From Synchiropus splendidus (Eukaryota; Chordata; Actinopteri; Syngnathiformes; Callionymidae): a DNA stretch of 64,000 nt. Below, piece after piece: positions 26,320-38,456 of the stretch (its first letter is position 1; each line of letters opens with the position of its first letter). The stretch spans positions 19,688,001-19,752,000 of the forward strand of contig NC_071342.1 of assembly GCF_027744825.2 (NCBI RefSeq), written 5' to 3'. Position numbers and translations under genes: made by a program. The notes below the pieces were generated by a model that was not told the origin of the DNA, made no database searches, and saw only the letters and a program-made list of their open reading frames with translations.

Positions 26320-27530
26320 ATAAACAAGGCGTTAGAGGACTCGCTGACTCGGCGCGTCTATTTTTATTAATCCCACACCGCGTCATCCTGCAGGTCCCTG
26401 AGTAGGAAGTCTAAATGAGGTCTAATAGGCTTCAAATCAAGCACTAATTAAAACTGCATTAACCTTAATGAATCAGAAAAATGGAGACCCCAATTTACTG
26501 GAGTTGTGTTTATACAAGGGCTTGTTTCAATAATACATGACGCAAGCGGCGATGCGGGATGAGCTGGTCCCGTTAATGTGAACCTGCTGCGCCGGCGCCG
26601 CCTGTTTGGACATTACACGCCTTGTTAGAGGTTCACTTGAGCAGCGTTCAGGGGTGTTTCGCGCCGGCGAAGGAGGCGCCGCCACATGGCGCACATCAGT
26701 GTCACAGGTGTTCATAATTGTCTGTCTAATTGCTTCATTATTGGCGAGGCGGCCAGGGCCCGTCTGCCACATCTGGATTTTTGGGAAGCCCCAGTCCGGC
26801 GCTGATGAGAAGCCTCTCTTGAGTTTTTAACATGTATCTGCTTGTAGCCGTGATTTCCCAGAAGCACGTCATTTATTTGCGCGCTGAATCCGACTCAAAC
26901 GCCTCTAATGGAAATTCCCAATGGGGGGAGAAGGGGAGGGAGGGGGGGAAGCTGCTGGCAATTTTGTTGACGGAGATTTTAGTTGAACAAAAAGAAAAAT
27001 GACGGAGGAAGCGCCCACTTCTCAAGTGAGGTCTTTCTGAGGGACACTTTTGGAAGGCAACTTCTTCTTCTGAATAAAGCTGGTCTTCCAAAGGGGGCAC
27101 TGTGAGTCCTGACATAGACCAGAGAGTCCTCACGGAGCAGGACGTACTTTTGTTTTGTTTTGTCTTTTCAGCTGCTTCCATGTTCGATCGATGGAGCTGC
27201 ATTGACAAGGAGGTGGGTGGGGCCTGTGTTCCCAGCAGGTTGTTGTGTATCCATGCTCCTGTCAAGCCCGGGCCTGTGCGCGCCAATTAATTCCCCGCCA
27301 TATGGATTTCAACTGTGGCTTTTGGCAGATGTTTGTCCAACCCTCCACACAAGTCGGCACTGCGGGAGTTCCCCGGGATCTTGTGGGAGTTTTAGGCGAT
27401 TCCTGTCAGATTTGCATTATCACTCTTCATCAGGTGGATTGTTTCTGGGCCCCAGGAGGTGAAATTAGCCGGTGTGTTATTGCAGCGGGTTCTCAGGGGG
27501 GCTCCTAAGCGACTTGTTCATTGGAAAATA
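26320..27530. promoter_or_regulatory. candidate conserved non-coding blocks
   Basis: It contains GTCTATTTTTATTAATCCC, AAGCACTAATTAAAACTGC, TTCATAATTGTCTGTCTAATTGC and GCGCCAATTAATTCCCCGCC in balanced sequence with few repeats. Open frames of up to 137 codons overlap on both strands without domains. Texture suggests enhancer-like conserved DNA; not aligned. Confidence 0.3.
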
Positions 27531-28134
27531 AAAATGAAGACGAGTAAAGCGCTGACGTTGTGATGTCAAATATGTGGGCAGCTCATATGGATGCGCGGCT
27601 TCGGTGGAGATCGATCCACGTATGAGTCCTCAGAAGACCGACGCTTGTCTCATGGGATGTCAATGACAGAAAAACGACTTGTTGTACAGCATCACGCCAC
27701 AGACCTTCAGATCACACAACTACTTAGTAAGAGCACGGAGCAAATAATTCCTTCCAGACCAGTGTAATGTTCGCAAGCTGTAAATTATTGGACGCACTTA
27801 TAAGACCCCAAAGTCACATTCCAGTATGGCTGCTGAGCGAGTGACGGTGTATTGTTGTCTGAGTGGCCCGCTGCGCCCTTGTTCGTCCAGCATGGCTGCC
27901 AGGACCAAAGTGGGGAGCAGATGAAATGCTTTTGGAGTGAGGAGCATAAGAGCTAACACAACTTTTAAAAGCATTATTCTGTGAGGAGGCTAGTGTCAGT
28001 ATGAGCAGTGGAAAATACGTTTACATGTTCATGTTTCAGCCTGTTTTTTGTTGTGTCGGTAAAGAGACCTGTTTAGATTCAAACAGGAAATTGGAAATTT
28101 GGTTGACTGTCACGGTGCTGATCCTCATTCAATT
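27531..28134. other. intergenic DNA, no gene
   Basis: Nothing recognised. Confidence 0.45.
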
Positions 28135-28760
28135 AAAAGTAGAGTAGTATGGGAGAGTAGCATGTAGCAATGTACCAGAGAATGAACTTCTGCAGTGGTT
28201 AGCTAAATACAGTTTATCAGTTTGTCATATTGAACCCAATAGGATGGAGCAGTAAAATACAGCTATTTGGGTACAAAGAACAACACTTAGTTTAGAGTAG
28301 TTTACTGTAATGTACTGCAATAAAGTACAGTACAGAGTCCTGCTGTGTGGTGCAATATAGCAGAGTATAGAATCGTATGGTATAAGTATAGTATAGTATA
28401 GTATAGTGTGGTACAGTGCAGCGCAGTATTGCACAGACGAGCATTAAATACTATAGTGTAGTAAAACATCATTAGGGTAATGTAGTGTAATATAGTACTG
28501 TATCGTTTTGTGTAGTCTTTTTGTTGTATTAATCATTGTGTAGTATTACATACTGTAGTGCAGTATAGCATTGTGCAGATTAATGTAGTGCAGTAGTGTG
28601 TCATTACTGTGTACAGTACAGTATTGTGTAGTATAGTATCGTGTTACATGGCATAGTTTAGTAGCATAGCACAGTATCTTTTAGTGTAGGATATTATAGT
28701 ATAAAGCAGCACAGTGAAGTACAATGAGGACATGACATACTTCAGTGCAAATCTATTTTG
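28135..28760 (+). repeat. decayed array of TAGTA/GTATA-type short units
   Basis: About 600 bp is built from degenerate words such as GTATAGTATAGTATAGT (28389-28406), GTACAGTGCAG, TGTAGTGTAATATAGTAC and CAGTATAGC. The 5- to 10-base period drifts and no clean consensus holds. It looks like an old mini- or microsatellite spread by slippage. The tyrosine/isoleucine-rich frame at 28225-28434 on the minus strand reflects this repeat. Confidence 0.65.
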
Positions 28761-29369
28761 GCTGTAGAAAAGTACAATTTAGTATTTTATTTCATACAAC
28801 AATACCACACAGGACGGTGTACTAAATAAGTTTCAATAATTCAGTTTTGTACATTTAACACATTGGACAAATAATGAAATTAAATTATTGCAAATTAAAA
28901 CTCATTAAATTCATTACAAATCCATTTTATATCCCCAAACAAAGACATCACTGGGAATATAATCTGGATTATAATTTCATTTATCACATCCTTAAAGTCA
29001 ACACAATGTATTTGAATCACGTGACTCGCTTCAATGTACAATTGAAATGAAAGTGTTTTTACCTGTTGGACTACAAAAGACTTGATTTAATCTGACTAAT
29101 AATCTGGACCATGTCACCCAACCCTGCAGTCAACTGTTTTCTCAAGACAAGTTGAGGATGTTTGTGTCGATTCATCTTTGGGGAGATTAGCGGAAAACAT
29201 CAGGTTTACCTGTTTACATGCCGAAAGAATCCCAGCCAATCCAATAATCCCATAGATTAAACATTTACCGCTGCTTTCTGCACAAACATGCAAAGAATTG
29301 CGCTGCCGCATGTTTACCTGTGCATTGTGTTGTGTTCTCAGACTCCTCATTCTTTACTGTTCTTCATTC
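28761..29369. other. AT-rich intergenic DNA, no gene
   Basis: Nothing recognised. Confidence 0.45.
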
Positions 29370-31350
29370 TGAAACGGGAGTCCTGCTGCTGAGCCTCCCT
29401 CTAATTAGATCAGGAATTATGGTATGGATTAGGTGATGGAGGCTGCTGTGTGCCAGTTCTCCTGACCGCGGCAGCTATTTAAGTCACCACTGGAAAGTTG
29501 TGTGTTTAATGGCTCCCTCCCTCCCTCCCTCAATGTGTTCTTTGCTTTACAGCCCGGCTGCAGGACGAGTGACAAACACTGTTAATCTCTTGTTTGCTGG
29601 CAGTCCATTACAAAGCGGGATTTTTCTCCAGCGCTGTAAACACTCAAAATTCAGCATTGTCCATTACCTCTTAAACACAGCCGATAACAAGCATCATTAA
29701 TTAAACTGCGGGAGAAAGTGGGGTTACATAAATTAAAATGAATAATCGAGAGCAAACAGAAATAGAAGGCATGTTTCCCAATTGTTTGGTCTGAAACTCC
29801 CGAACGTCGCCACGTAGATTAAGAAGGTTTGGCTCGCCTCTCTCCTCTGTGATGTCTCCACCAATCCAAGGGATAGGTTTAGTCATGGAGTGCTCTTTTA
29901 ATTTGTTTCTCACATTTTCCCATAAAAAATGATCAAGTAGGCATTTAATTACTTGAAGAAAGTAAATCACTTCCCGTAGCTATTGTGCAGCTGCCAACTC
30001 CGGTCGCACATAAGCTGCAAGAACATGAAATATTTCACCACTCGCCTTTGAAATACTCGCTGTGGAGTCGGTTTCGGGCAGACAATGGAGGGAAATTGAT
30101 TCAAGTTTATAGTTGGTGATGTGAGGGGAAAACCTCACGGACTGGAATGGCAACGTCAGAGAGTTTGTGGGGGGGGAAACGTTGGATAAATAAAGTGGTA
30201 GTTGGCTGAGAATCTGATCTTTCTGTGGAGCAGCTCAGCTTTAGATAAGTGCAGAGCATTTAAGAGAATGAGCTCGACAACACTTGTGTTTGGTTTGATC
30301 GAGCCTTTAATCACCAGAGCCACAGCTTGTGATGTCATATCCCTAACTGCAGCGCACGTTCACATTAGCCTTAAAGTGCAGGGATGTGACATGTGACGCC
30401 GACGCCTAATTCATTCCTTTTATTCGGTCAAGATGAAGAGTCCGGCGCGCTCCTCTTCAAAGCGTCTCTCCCAGCCTGCTGCAGGTGTGTAACCCTGATG
30501 CAACAGCAGAAACGCTCGACCTCCATCCCAGCGACGTCACTTCGAGCGCCTCCAAATTCCAATTCCCGCCACTTCCAGAGCTTTGACGAGTGGAGCAGGT
30601 GTTGAGATAAGATGCCTCTCTCAGGTGCTCGGGTGAGAGTCACAAAACCCCGCTGCTGCTGGTGATACAGCGGCGCGGCGCTACACTAAGTTAGCCGAGG
30701 ATTAAGCCGTTGAAGGCGCCGCCTGGATCGTCGGTGCCTATTGTGCGTCGACGTCCTGAATTACATTCATGGGAACGTCAGTAAACTCCCCGGTGATGTA
30801 TCTTTGTGGGCTAAGACATGAAATACACTGATTCAGAAGTGAGATAGATGTGCTTACCAAGGTCAAGGAGGCTCCCCGGCGTAATTAGAGCGGCGAACAC
30901 AAAGGGCATTGTTATTGGACAAGGCTAATGCTGCACATTAGCGGCGCAACACAGCTGTCTCTATCAGCGCTAGCTAGGGAAGACACAGGGCGGGCATCAA
31001 TTTAGCCCACTTATCGGCAGTCTCTAATTACTTGGTTTATTTGATAAACAGAACAAGGAGAAGCCTTAAATGATTCTGCCAGATCCAAAGGGGATTAATT
31101 TCTCACTCCTTAAAAGAAAAACAAGTGACTGGTAGAATCCCTATTTTCTAATCGGGCTTTAATGAGGAGCAATAGGGGGCAGCAGCACACTCGGCATTCA
31201 GTCAGATTGTGGAGGAAAAAAGAAAAAAAGGGGGCAGCACTAGATCCTCCAGAGGAGGAGGCGAGCACATCAGCTAAAACAAAGACGGCACAATCAGACG
31301 GAACAGCAGCAATGTGAGTCTGAGCTTCTCAAGTTAAACTGCTCCAGTCC
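29370..31350. promoter_or_regulatory. candidate conserved non-coding blocks
   Basis: Balanced sequence includes CCTCTAATTAGATCAGGAATTATGG, AAGCATCATTAATTAAACTGC, GGCGTAATTAGAGCGGC and GGACAAGGCTAATGCTGCAC words. Simple repeats are few. Several TAATTA palindromes suit homeodomain binding. No gene-like frame. Inferred from texture only. Confidence 0.3.
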
Positions 31351-32559
31351 ACGTGGAATCAGGCTTTCGGAGATTTGCTGGCTGAATGGAGTGTTTTTAT
31401 ATTCTTACTAATCTGAGTTATCTTGTCGACACCAAACATGTTTCTGTGTCAGTGGTATGATCATTATTCTGTTATTATCTTCATTTTTTTATACTTACTT
31501 TTTTATACTTTTGTACCTTACACTGCCTGCCCAGGTTCCAACCAGTGGATCATGTTAATACTTATGTTCTTTAACTGATAGAACTCACTTTCGCTGGTCC
31601 AGTTATTAAAACACGACTTACAGAACTTTTCTTTGAAACTGCAATAGCAGTTTTTGACGTGGGCCGAATGAAATCTGGTTACAGGCCAAAAAAGGCACCC
31701 CGGTCAGACCATGGACACACCTGTTTATGACCTTTCATAATGGACAATTTGTGTCTCATTTATTTTTCTCAGATTGTCAGAGGCGGTGGCAGACACAGTG
31801 CTTGCTAACACCCGGCAATCGGAGGCAACCACAGATCATGACACAAAATACAATATGTTATGTATGTATTTTAATTGACTCAGAATTCTGAGTCTAAAAA
31901 GAAACATCAGTGTCTGCGCTGCCTGCGCACACTTGATTCACAGAACTAAAAAAACTTCCAGACTCAAGGAAGATTTGTTGATGTTTCAGTTCAAGAAGGG
32001 AAATATGCTCCTGAAGCTTGGTGATGAATAAAAATAGCAGCATTAACAACCGTATAAATGTAAGCAAGAGTGTATCAACAGAAGTGCCTTACCATATATT
32101 ACCCTTTAAATGCTTTGTGTATCACAATATATATATATAAAAAAAAACATGAAAGCAACTCAAAATAAAATGTGAAATATCTCTATCGTTCATCTCTATC
32201 TGTCATTTTCGTTGCTCTGTTGTCCACCAGTTAATGGTCATAATCCAATGACATCATCAGTGGTCGCCCACAACCCCAGCTCTGCCTATGTAGCGGTTCC
32301 TTTACTGCACGTCTACATCGATGAGTGGTGTCAGCATGTAGGTATTTCATCCCAGAACAGATGGTCATAACGCGATGATACGTGTATTTGACTGTACTCA
32401 CTTCGCTTCACTTCAAGAAAGTGAAGCGTGTTATTATCGTCCCACACAAAGCAGGAACTGCCGGGTAAAAGTGTCTCACATTTACGTGTTTTCTCTGCGA
32501 GCCTGAATAAAGTGCTAGCTTCTCCAGCAATTTCAGCCTTGTTTGTTTAAGGTAATGAC
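31351..32559. other. intergenic DNA, no gene
   Basis: Mostly AT-rich, with a short TA run near 32128-32138. Nothing recognised. Confidence 0.45.
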
Positions 32560-33190
32560 TACTTGTCCTCCCATCCTGTCGGCCCAGATGATGCATGAAA
32601 ATTACCATTCCCCTACTTCAATCAGCGCTGCAAGAAGAAAAAGGAGAACGAGGGACCCGAGGAGAGCAGATGGGGAGGGAGAGCGGGGGGGCGGCGGCGA
32701 GAGAGGAGCTCCCTCCCTGCACGACAAGAAAGGCCACTGTCTCTGATTAATTAGCTGGAGTTGGTAATCACTTTAATAAGACTGAAGTTGATGGTGAGAG
32801 GTCCCTGTGGCGGGGACTGGCTCGGCTCTGCTCTCTGTTCGGGGCCTCCGCTCTCTTCCTGCGAGTAAACACACAGTGTCTATTTACATAAATAGTTGTT
32901 TCTGTTTTTTTTGTGGGGGCTATTTTTCCTTCCAAAGTGGCTCCGAGCCCCGACGGCGGCTCACCGCGAACAATAGCACGGGGCATTCCAGACAAATTCA
33001 TGAATTTTTCAACATATGAGAACTAATTAAATTGAGGCCTTTTAAAAAAATGAATATAGTTGGAGGTATTCAGCCGCCGTGCACACAAAGAGGCTTTAAT
33101 TCAGTGATTAAATTCTGGCCTGATAGCATTCCGTCTTTTACCGTGGTGAGCTCTGCAGATGGCCCCGGTCTTCCCTATTCTTTTCCTTCT
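32560..33190. promoter_or_regulatory. candidate conserved non-coding block
   Basis: It holds CTCTGATTAATTAGCTGGAG, AGAACTAATTAAATTGAGGCC and GCTTTAATTCAGTGATTAAATTC words, bounded by a purine-rich patch (32630-32710). Enhancer-like texture; not aligned. Confidence 0.3.
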
Positions 33191-33491
33191 TAAAGGCAAA
33201 TCTCATTATGGCAGTTATCACCGCTTGGAGAACAATACGGCAACGATGGGCCACGACGGTGCAGGAATTTGGTACCTGTGGTGAACATGATACTTACAGT
33301 CGGGTCAATACACGGGGGAAGTTTTTTGGTAGCTTTGATACGAGCAAAGAGCAGGACGGCTTGTATTTGCCAGAAAAGCCAGTGACAGCTTTAATAGGAT
33401 TTAAGCTAAGTGTGACTTGTTCATAAACACGTTTTGATTATGGCAGATGTCTTGCCAAAGTTGGGGAGTATGTTGGGGTCTGGATCACACA

Positions 33492-33768
33492 GGTGGGTGG
33501 GTGCAGCTTCTTCAGTCTCAGTCATGAGGACTCAATCTCGGTCAGTCATGGTGAAGACAGAGCTGAGTCAAAGAGACAACTCGCCCTTTACCAGTCGACA
33601 GCTACAATCAACTGTGAGCATTGGGCAGTTCAGCTGGGACATGTAGGAGAGGCTCAAACCAACCCTCCATCATGTGCCAGGCATTTTCTCTGGATGACTC
33701 CTGGATGCCCACCTGTTGAGGCGTCCGGGCCATGTGGGAGATCCGGGATATACAGGAGACAGGTCTGG
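33492..33768 (+). mobile_element. decayed RTE LINE fragment (3' RT region)
   Basis: The words GGTGAAGACAGAGCTGAGTC, GAGCATTGGGCAGT and GATGCCCACCTGTTGAGGCGTCCGGGCCATG follow the same order as the 3' third of the intact element at 51928-54270 (for example GGTGAAGAGAGAGCTGAGTC). Frameshifts and deletions break the frame. It is an old relic of the same or a related family. Confidence 0.65.
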
Positions 33769-34474
33769 ACCCCTTTGCTTCAACCCCTACGTCTCAGGTT
33801 AAGGAAAGAAAGTTCAATTTAGAAAAGTGGTTCTAGAGTGGGTGAGCAGTTGTGTGTGCGACAAGACAACAGCGCCATCACCAAAATGATCGTAACAGCA
33901 TCAGGACCAGAGAGTATGGACATAACTTGGACAGCACCAAATGTTCCACTGTCATTGAGCTGGTAAATGATTCTAGGCAGAGCTCCTCTTTGACAAAGCA
34001 TCCACATTATTTCAGTCCACGCAAGGCAATGAGAAGGACAGGAAAAACTCAGGTTCAGACCCCTCACAGGACGACAGACAGACCTCATTGTTCTCAAGAG
34101 TCCGGTCCACTTTGCCTGTAATCAAGAGGACGTTCATGATGACTTAACATCCCATCGCTCTGATACATGACCACACAGGGACAAACTGGGGTCACGGGAA
34201 TCAGGCTTTGTTGTGAGGGATCACACTCTCGTAGCTCTGTGTTGAGCTATTCTTCTTCATCTTAGAAATAGTCTCTTTAATTACTGCTAAACTGCTGATG
34301 TTGAATTATGAGGATGGCTGAACTACTTTGTGTTCTCCCATCCTGTCCAGGGCCCATGGAGTTTCAGGGCCCACGAGCAAACACTGTGCTACCTTGTGGG
34401 CACATGCATAAGGCATAAGCCATGAAGGTATAGAACCACAAAGGTTCATTTGTGAATTGTAACGCACACTAGAT
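33769..34474. other. intergenic DNA, no gene
   Basis: Nothing recognised; the short frames on both strands are unsupported. Confidence 0.45.
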
Positions 34475-34943
34475 CAGACCTGGGCAAAGTGCGGCCCGGG
34501 GGCCATATGTGGCCCTTTGCCTGTGTTTTTGCAGCCCTCATGAGGTCAGACTAAAACTATACAACTGATAGCTTGTCATTTTCTGTCATTTTTTTATCCT
34601 GTTTTAGCCAGTAACAGTAAATACAAGACATTCCTGACTTTTGTTCGGGAATGTTTGATGAAAGAAAAATAAATTGCCTATTTATCTTTGACGTTTGGTC
34701 CACAGTTTTATTATGATTTCTATTCAACTAAAATGCATATAAAAGGATTTTTTATAGGGTTCATGCAATATTTATACTTCTTTATATCCTTGCTTTATAG
34801 TTCATTTCGTCCATGTTACTTAAGATTTTTTTTTTTTCTGTCACATTTCGCAGTCATCGCCGCCTTTCTTTTGGCATGACGGTCCCTCACAACAGTCACA
34901 GTTGATAATGTGGCCCTTTAGGAAATGTAACTGTCCAATCTAG
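34475..34943. mobile_element. non-autonomous hAT-like element (copy B, inverted)
   Basis: It begins CAGACCTGGGCAAA and contains GGGGGCCATATGTGGCCC, the reverse complement of the right end of copy A (479-801). It closes with ATGTGGCCCTTTAGGAAATG, matching the inverted left end of copy A. At 469 bp it is longer than copy A (323 bp). A target-site duplication is not clear. Confidence 0.6.
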
Positions 34944-34974
34944 GCACACTGCACAGAATATGCCTCGGTCTTTT

Positions 34975-35070
34975 GCAGGTAGACCTCTCACGTAGCTTGA
35001 CAAACAATGGTTTGCCGCCATATTTCTGTATCCAAAATGCAGCAAATGGACGGGTTGAACTGAACTGCCT
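34975..35070 (+). repeat. dispersed ~100-bp repeat, copy 1
   Basis: It shares CTCTCACGTAGCTTGACAAA, TTGCCGCCAT, TTTCTGTATCCAAAATGC and GGACGGGTT with 36888-36992, in the same order and orientation. No termini or target duplications are evident, so the class is unknown. Confidence 0.6.
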
Positions 35071-35379
35071 CCTCATTTTTATAGTTCAACTAAACCCAGT
35101 TCGGTTGGTCTTAACCTTAATACGAACTATTGTTCCCACTGTTATGTAGTGGAACAGAGACACCTCCGGAGTGTCAGCAGCCGTGTGTGATTACCTCTGT
35201 TGGGATTGTTAAATGGTTCCATCGCGAAGCATAAAATATTCATTCTCCGTGTTAATAATTCATTGATATAAAATGAAATATGTGGTTTGCAGAGTGACAA
35301 TGAATCCATAATGAGTGCATGCTCAGCATTCATTTTCCCCTGGATTGTTTAAATTTCGTGATAGCAAAAGAAGAAATTA
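35071..35379. other. intergenic DNA, no gene
   Basis: Nothing recognised. Confidence 0.45.
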
Positions 35380-36200
35380 ATTGAAAGTTTTCTCTCCAAG
35401 TTTTGCTTGGTGATAAAATAGATGCTTTCCCAGCAGTTTCTCGCCAAGACAGTCAATTAGTGAAGTCAAAGTGTGTTTTTAATTATAGCCCAGTGTCTTA
35501 AACTGATTTGACCTAATTCACGCCGAGCAAGATACAGAGCTCGCGCAGAAAATCCCATATTTTCCTGAAAGTCTCTGTCCAAATGGGTCTCCAGGATTTC
35601 GTATCTCCCTCCCGCCACTCCAATGTGTAAACACAGCTCATCCAAACACTGTCAAACTCATTCCATCACACCACGGAGGCTCATTTTGGCTTTGAGATGA
35701 TCAATTCTTTGTGTAATTATCAATTGTGTCACCCATAATTACTGGAAGACTGTTGCGCTGCATAACTGGCATGTCTTTTGTGTTATAATTCTGCTCATCT
35801 TGACAAACATGACCCATTAAATACCCCCGTGGCCTTTCTCGAGAGCGATGACTACACCAATTAAAATGGCAAAACATTGCAGGGAGCTGCCAGGTCATTA
35901 AATCAGCCAAGAAATATGTCAACATGCGCGCTGGCTGTCACTCCCACAGCGAGCCGCCTGGAGAAGAGAGTGTTTAAATAGCTCTTGTGTGGAAAAGATG
36001 CACATATTTATATAGCCGAGACTCTTCAGTGGCCCTGCGGGGGGAGAATACGTCGACATTAAATCACAAAAGAGGATTTCCTGGTTGGAGGGATTCTGCT
36101 TCGTCTTATTTCTTTTTGCTTTACATTTTTGGGAGGCAAATCTACAGGAGGGGATTATGGAGGTGCACTGCACATCTCAATACAATAAATAAGTATTTTA
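35380..36200. promoter_or_regulatory. candidate conserved non-coding block
   Basis: Balanced sequence with GACAGTCAATTAGTGAAGTC, TGTGTAATTATCAATTGTGTC, CACCAATTAAAATGGC and GGTCATTAAATCAGCC words. Open frames on both strands have no domain. Enhancer-like texture; not aligned. Confidence 0.3.
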
Positions 36201-36887
36201 ATTTGGGAGAGTGAGGACTAATGTAAAGGTGGATCTTTGAATGAAAGTAGTTGTAAAGAAATGTAGGTCAAATGATTCAAGGTGAGGAATGACAGATGGT
36301 ACTCAAAAATATCACACTGTTTCTTATAGCAACTGTTTATCGAGATGTGAAGGTGTCTTCTTTTCGTCATGGAAAGAAAGACATATAAAGTTAGATGTCA
36401 TTCCAAGTTTTGACAGGAGACCCAAAAATACGTGAGCTTCAAGGAAGTAGGTGTGAAAGGCTTATTTCACAACACACACCAACCAAGTAGACATTTCCTT
36501 GCTGAGAGGGTGAGACCTTTGTCTTTTGCATGGTGTTACAATCACATCCTCGAGCTTCTTTCCTCGAACAGACAAATCACAATTCTGAATTAATCCAGAC
36601 CTGACCTGAGCCAAGCTCAGAGCATTCTTAGACTGACACAGGGGGCGAGCTAGAGTTAGACCAAGACATTTTGGATTTATTTAGAGCTACAGCACATCAT
36701 CATCAATAAATACGCGCTTGCATCTTGGCAACGGCAGTAGTTCATATCTCCATCTAGAGACAGCACTGAATATGCCTGGCTGTTGCTTGGTCAGCTGTCA
36801 TCTGTATTCTCACTGTGGACTAAAGTTCAATAAACGTTTCAGTAAAGCTGAACACATGCAGGTACAAATAAATTTGCCATCTTCTGT
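36201..36887. other. intergenic DNA, no gene
   Basis: Nothing recognised. Confidence 0.45.
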
Positions 36888-36992
36888 CGGTAGCCCTCTC
36901 ACATAGCTTGACAAATAACGGTACGCCGCCATTATTTCTGTAGCCAAAATGCGCATGGAAACGTCATCACTGTTGGACGGGTCTAACTGCCA
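36888..36992 (+). repeat. dispersed ~100-bp repeat, copy 2
   Basis: Counterpart of 34975-35070: CTCTCACATAGCTTGACAAA, ACGCCGCCAT, TTTCTGTAGCCAAAATGC and GGACGGGTC. It has extra bases (CATGGAAACGTCATCACTG) missing from copy 1. Confidence 0.6.
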
Positions 36993-38112
36993 ATGTTAAT
37001 CCAAACAATCCAACCGAGCACTGCTAAAATAAAATCCCTTTTAAATTTGCTTATTTCTGTTTATTCTCTTTCCAAATGGACAGACTAATACACAACCTCC
37101 ATGAAAGGTAAATACATTCATTTTGTATTCAGTGCTGCCACAGAGCTCCTTGCTTCTCCTCATCTCTGAGATAGACGTTCATACTACAATACTTTCTTGT
37201 ATTGTTTTACTTTCATAATCTGTCGGAAACAATGTCAGTGTCATGGGGTGGTGTGTGACAGATTTTGTCTTGATTCATCCGGACACACTTTGGTTGAGCA
37301 GTAAGGGAATCTTTACCTCGGATGCTGCCCCCTCGACCTGACCAGGGATGAGTGGAAAAAAACAAACTGAAAAGGTTAAATCCAACAGAAAAGAAGTACT
37401 GAGCCACACAAGCACAGCGAGGTGTTCTGAGCATCACTCGTGGTTATCACCCTCAGTATCTCCGAGATCTTCCTCCCAGTTAATCCTCCTCCACGTGCCG
37501 ATCACAGCCGGCGATAGAGCGAAGCGCCGTTACCACCAACACGTTTCCTTTATACTCCACCAGCTCAGCAACCATTTAATGGGATTGTTGTCGTGTTTAT
37601 TCACATTCACGCTACAACAAACACTTCTCCTCGACGTGTTTCCTACTCAGCGTGTATCACAACAAATCAGACAGGGTCAGGGGCGAAGTTTGGCCCGCAG
37701 CGTCAGACTATTGAAAACATGGCGAGCGGGGGAGGAAGACACTTCTCAGCTTAGAAGCAGAAACAGCTCAGCTCCAGGCGCTAATATTATTACGCGTTTA
37801 AACGGATTAATAAAGTGAGATGGCTTGATAAAGAGCAGTCGCTTCTTGTTAACCCGCTAACATTTACGTCAGCAAAACACGCTTATTAGGAAAACACTGG
37901 TGAGTCTCTGGACAGAGAATCTTTATATTTTTTTATAACAGACATCACAGGCAAATAAATCATAAGTCTTTATTAATATTTTTTAAATCTCACTTAAAGG
38001 GGTCATTTACACGATGAGACGTTTCTCCTATTATTTTAAATAATTCTTTCATGATATTCATTTCTAGGTTGGTTCTTTGGCAGACAATTAAGGATATTTC
38101 ATAAAATATTTG
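36993..38112. other. intergenic DNA, no gene
   Basis: The 156-codon plus-strand frame at 37348-37818 is serine/glutamine/arginine-rich and has no domain that I recognise. It lacks supporting splice or start context and is not called. Confidence 0.4.
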
Positions 38113-38456
38113 GTTACACTTTATATTAAGGTATCATCTACAATGCATTATTAGTTCATTCATAAGACATTATAATGTATATATAAGGATTTATAGATGT
38201 TTTAAATGTTCATCATGCATCACAACATATAACAATGTTTCTTACGTATCATGAGTATTAAGTATTACAAGGGTTTGGATTATGGATAGGAGTTTTGGAG
38301 TTTTTATATCAATATTACGTTAAGTCCACGATTTATAATACTTTATAGTCATATAAATACATTACCATGAACATCCATCACCTGTTCTACCAACTCTTAT
38401 AAATGCATTAAGTACTAAAAATGCATAACAGATTAGTGCATATAGTAAAGTGTAAC
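38113..38456. mobile_element. non-autonomous TIR element, ~344 bp
   Basis: The left end is GGTTACACTTTATATTAAGG and the right end CATATAGTAAAGTGTAACTA, inverted over about 16 bp. Flanks AAATATTT and AAATAGTT match at 6 of 8. The interior is AT-rich and non-coding, with a GTTTGGATTATGGATAGGAGTTTTGG stretch. Superfamily is uncertain. Confidence 0.6.

Noticed and set aside
34467..34951. Target-site duplication GCACACTA/GCACACTG around hAT copy B
   Set aside because: The left copy is three bases away from the element end, so it does not fit the expected position.
37348..37818. 156-codon plus-strand open frame
   Set aside because: No recognisable domain, no splice partner, composition like its surroundings; chance frames of this size are expected in 64 kb.
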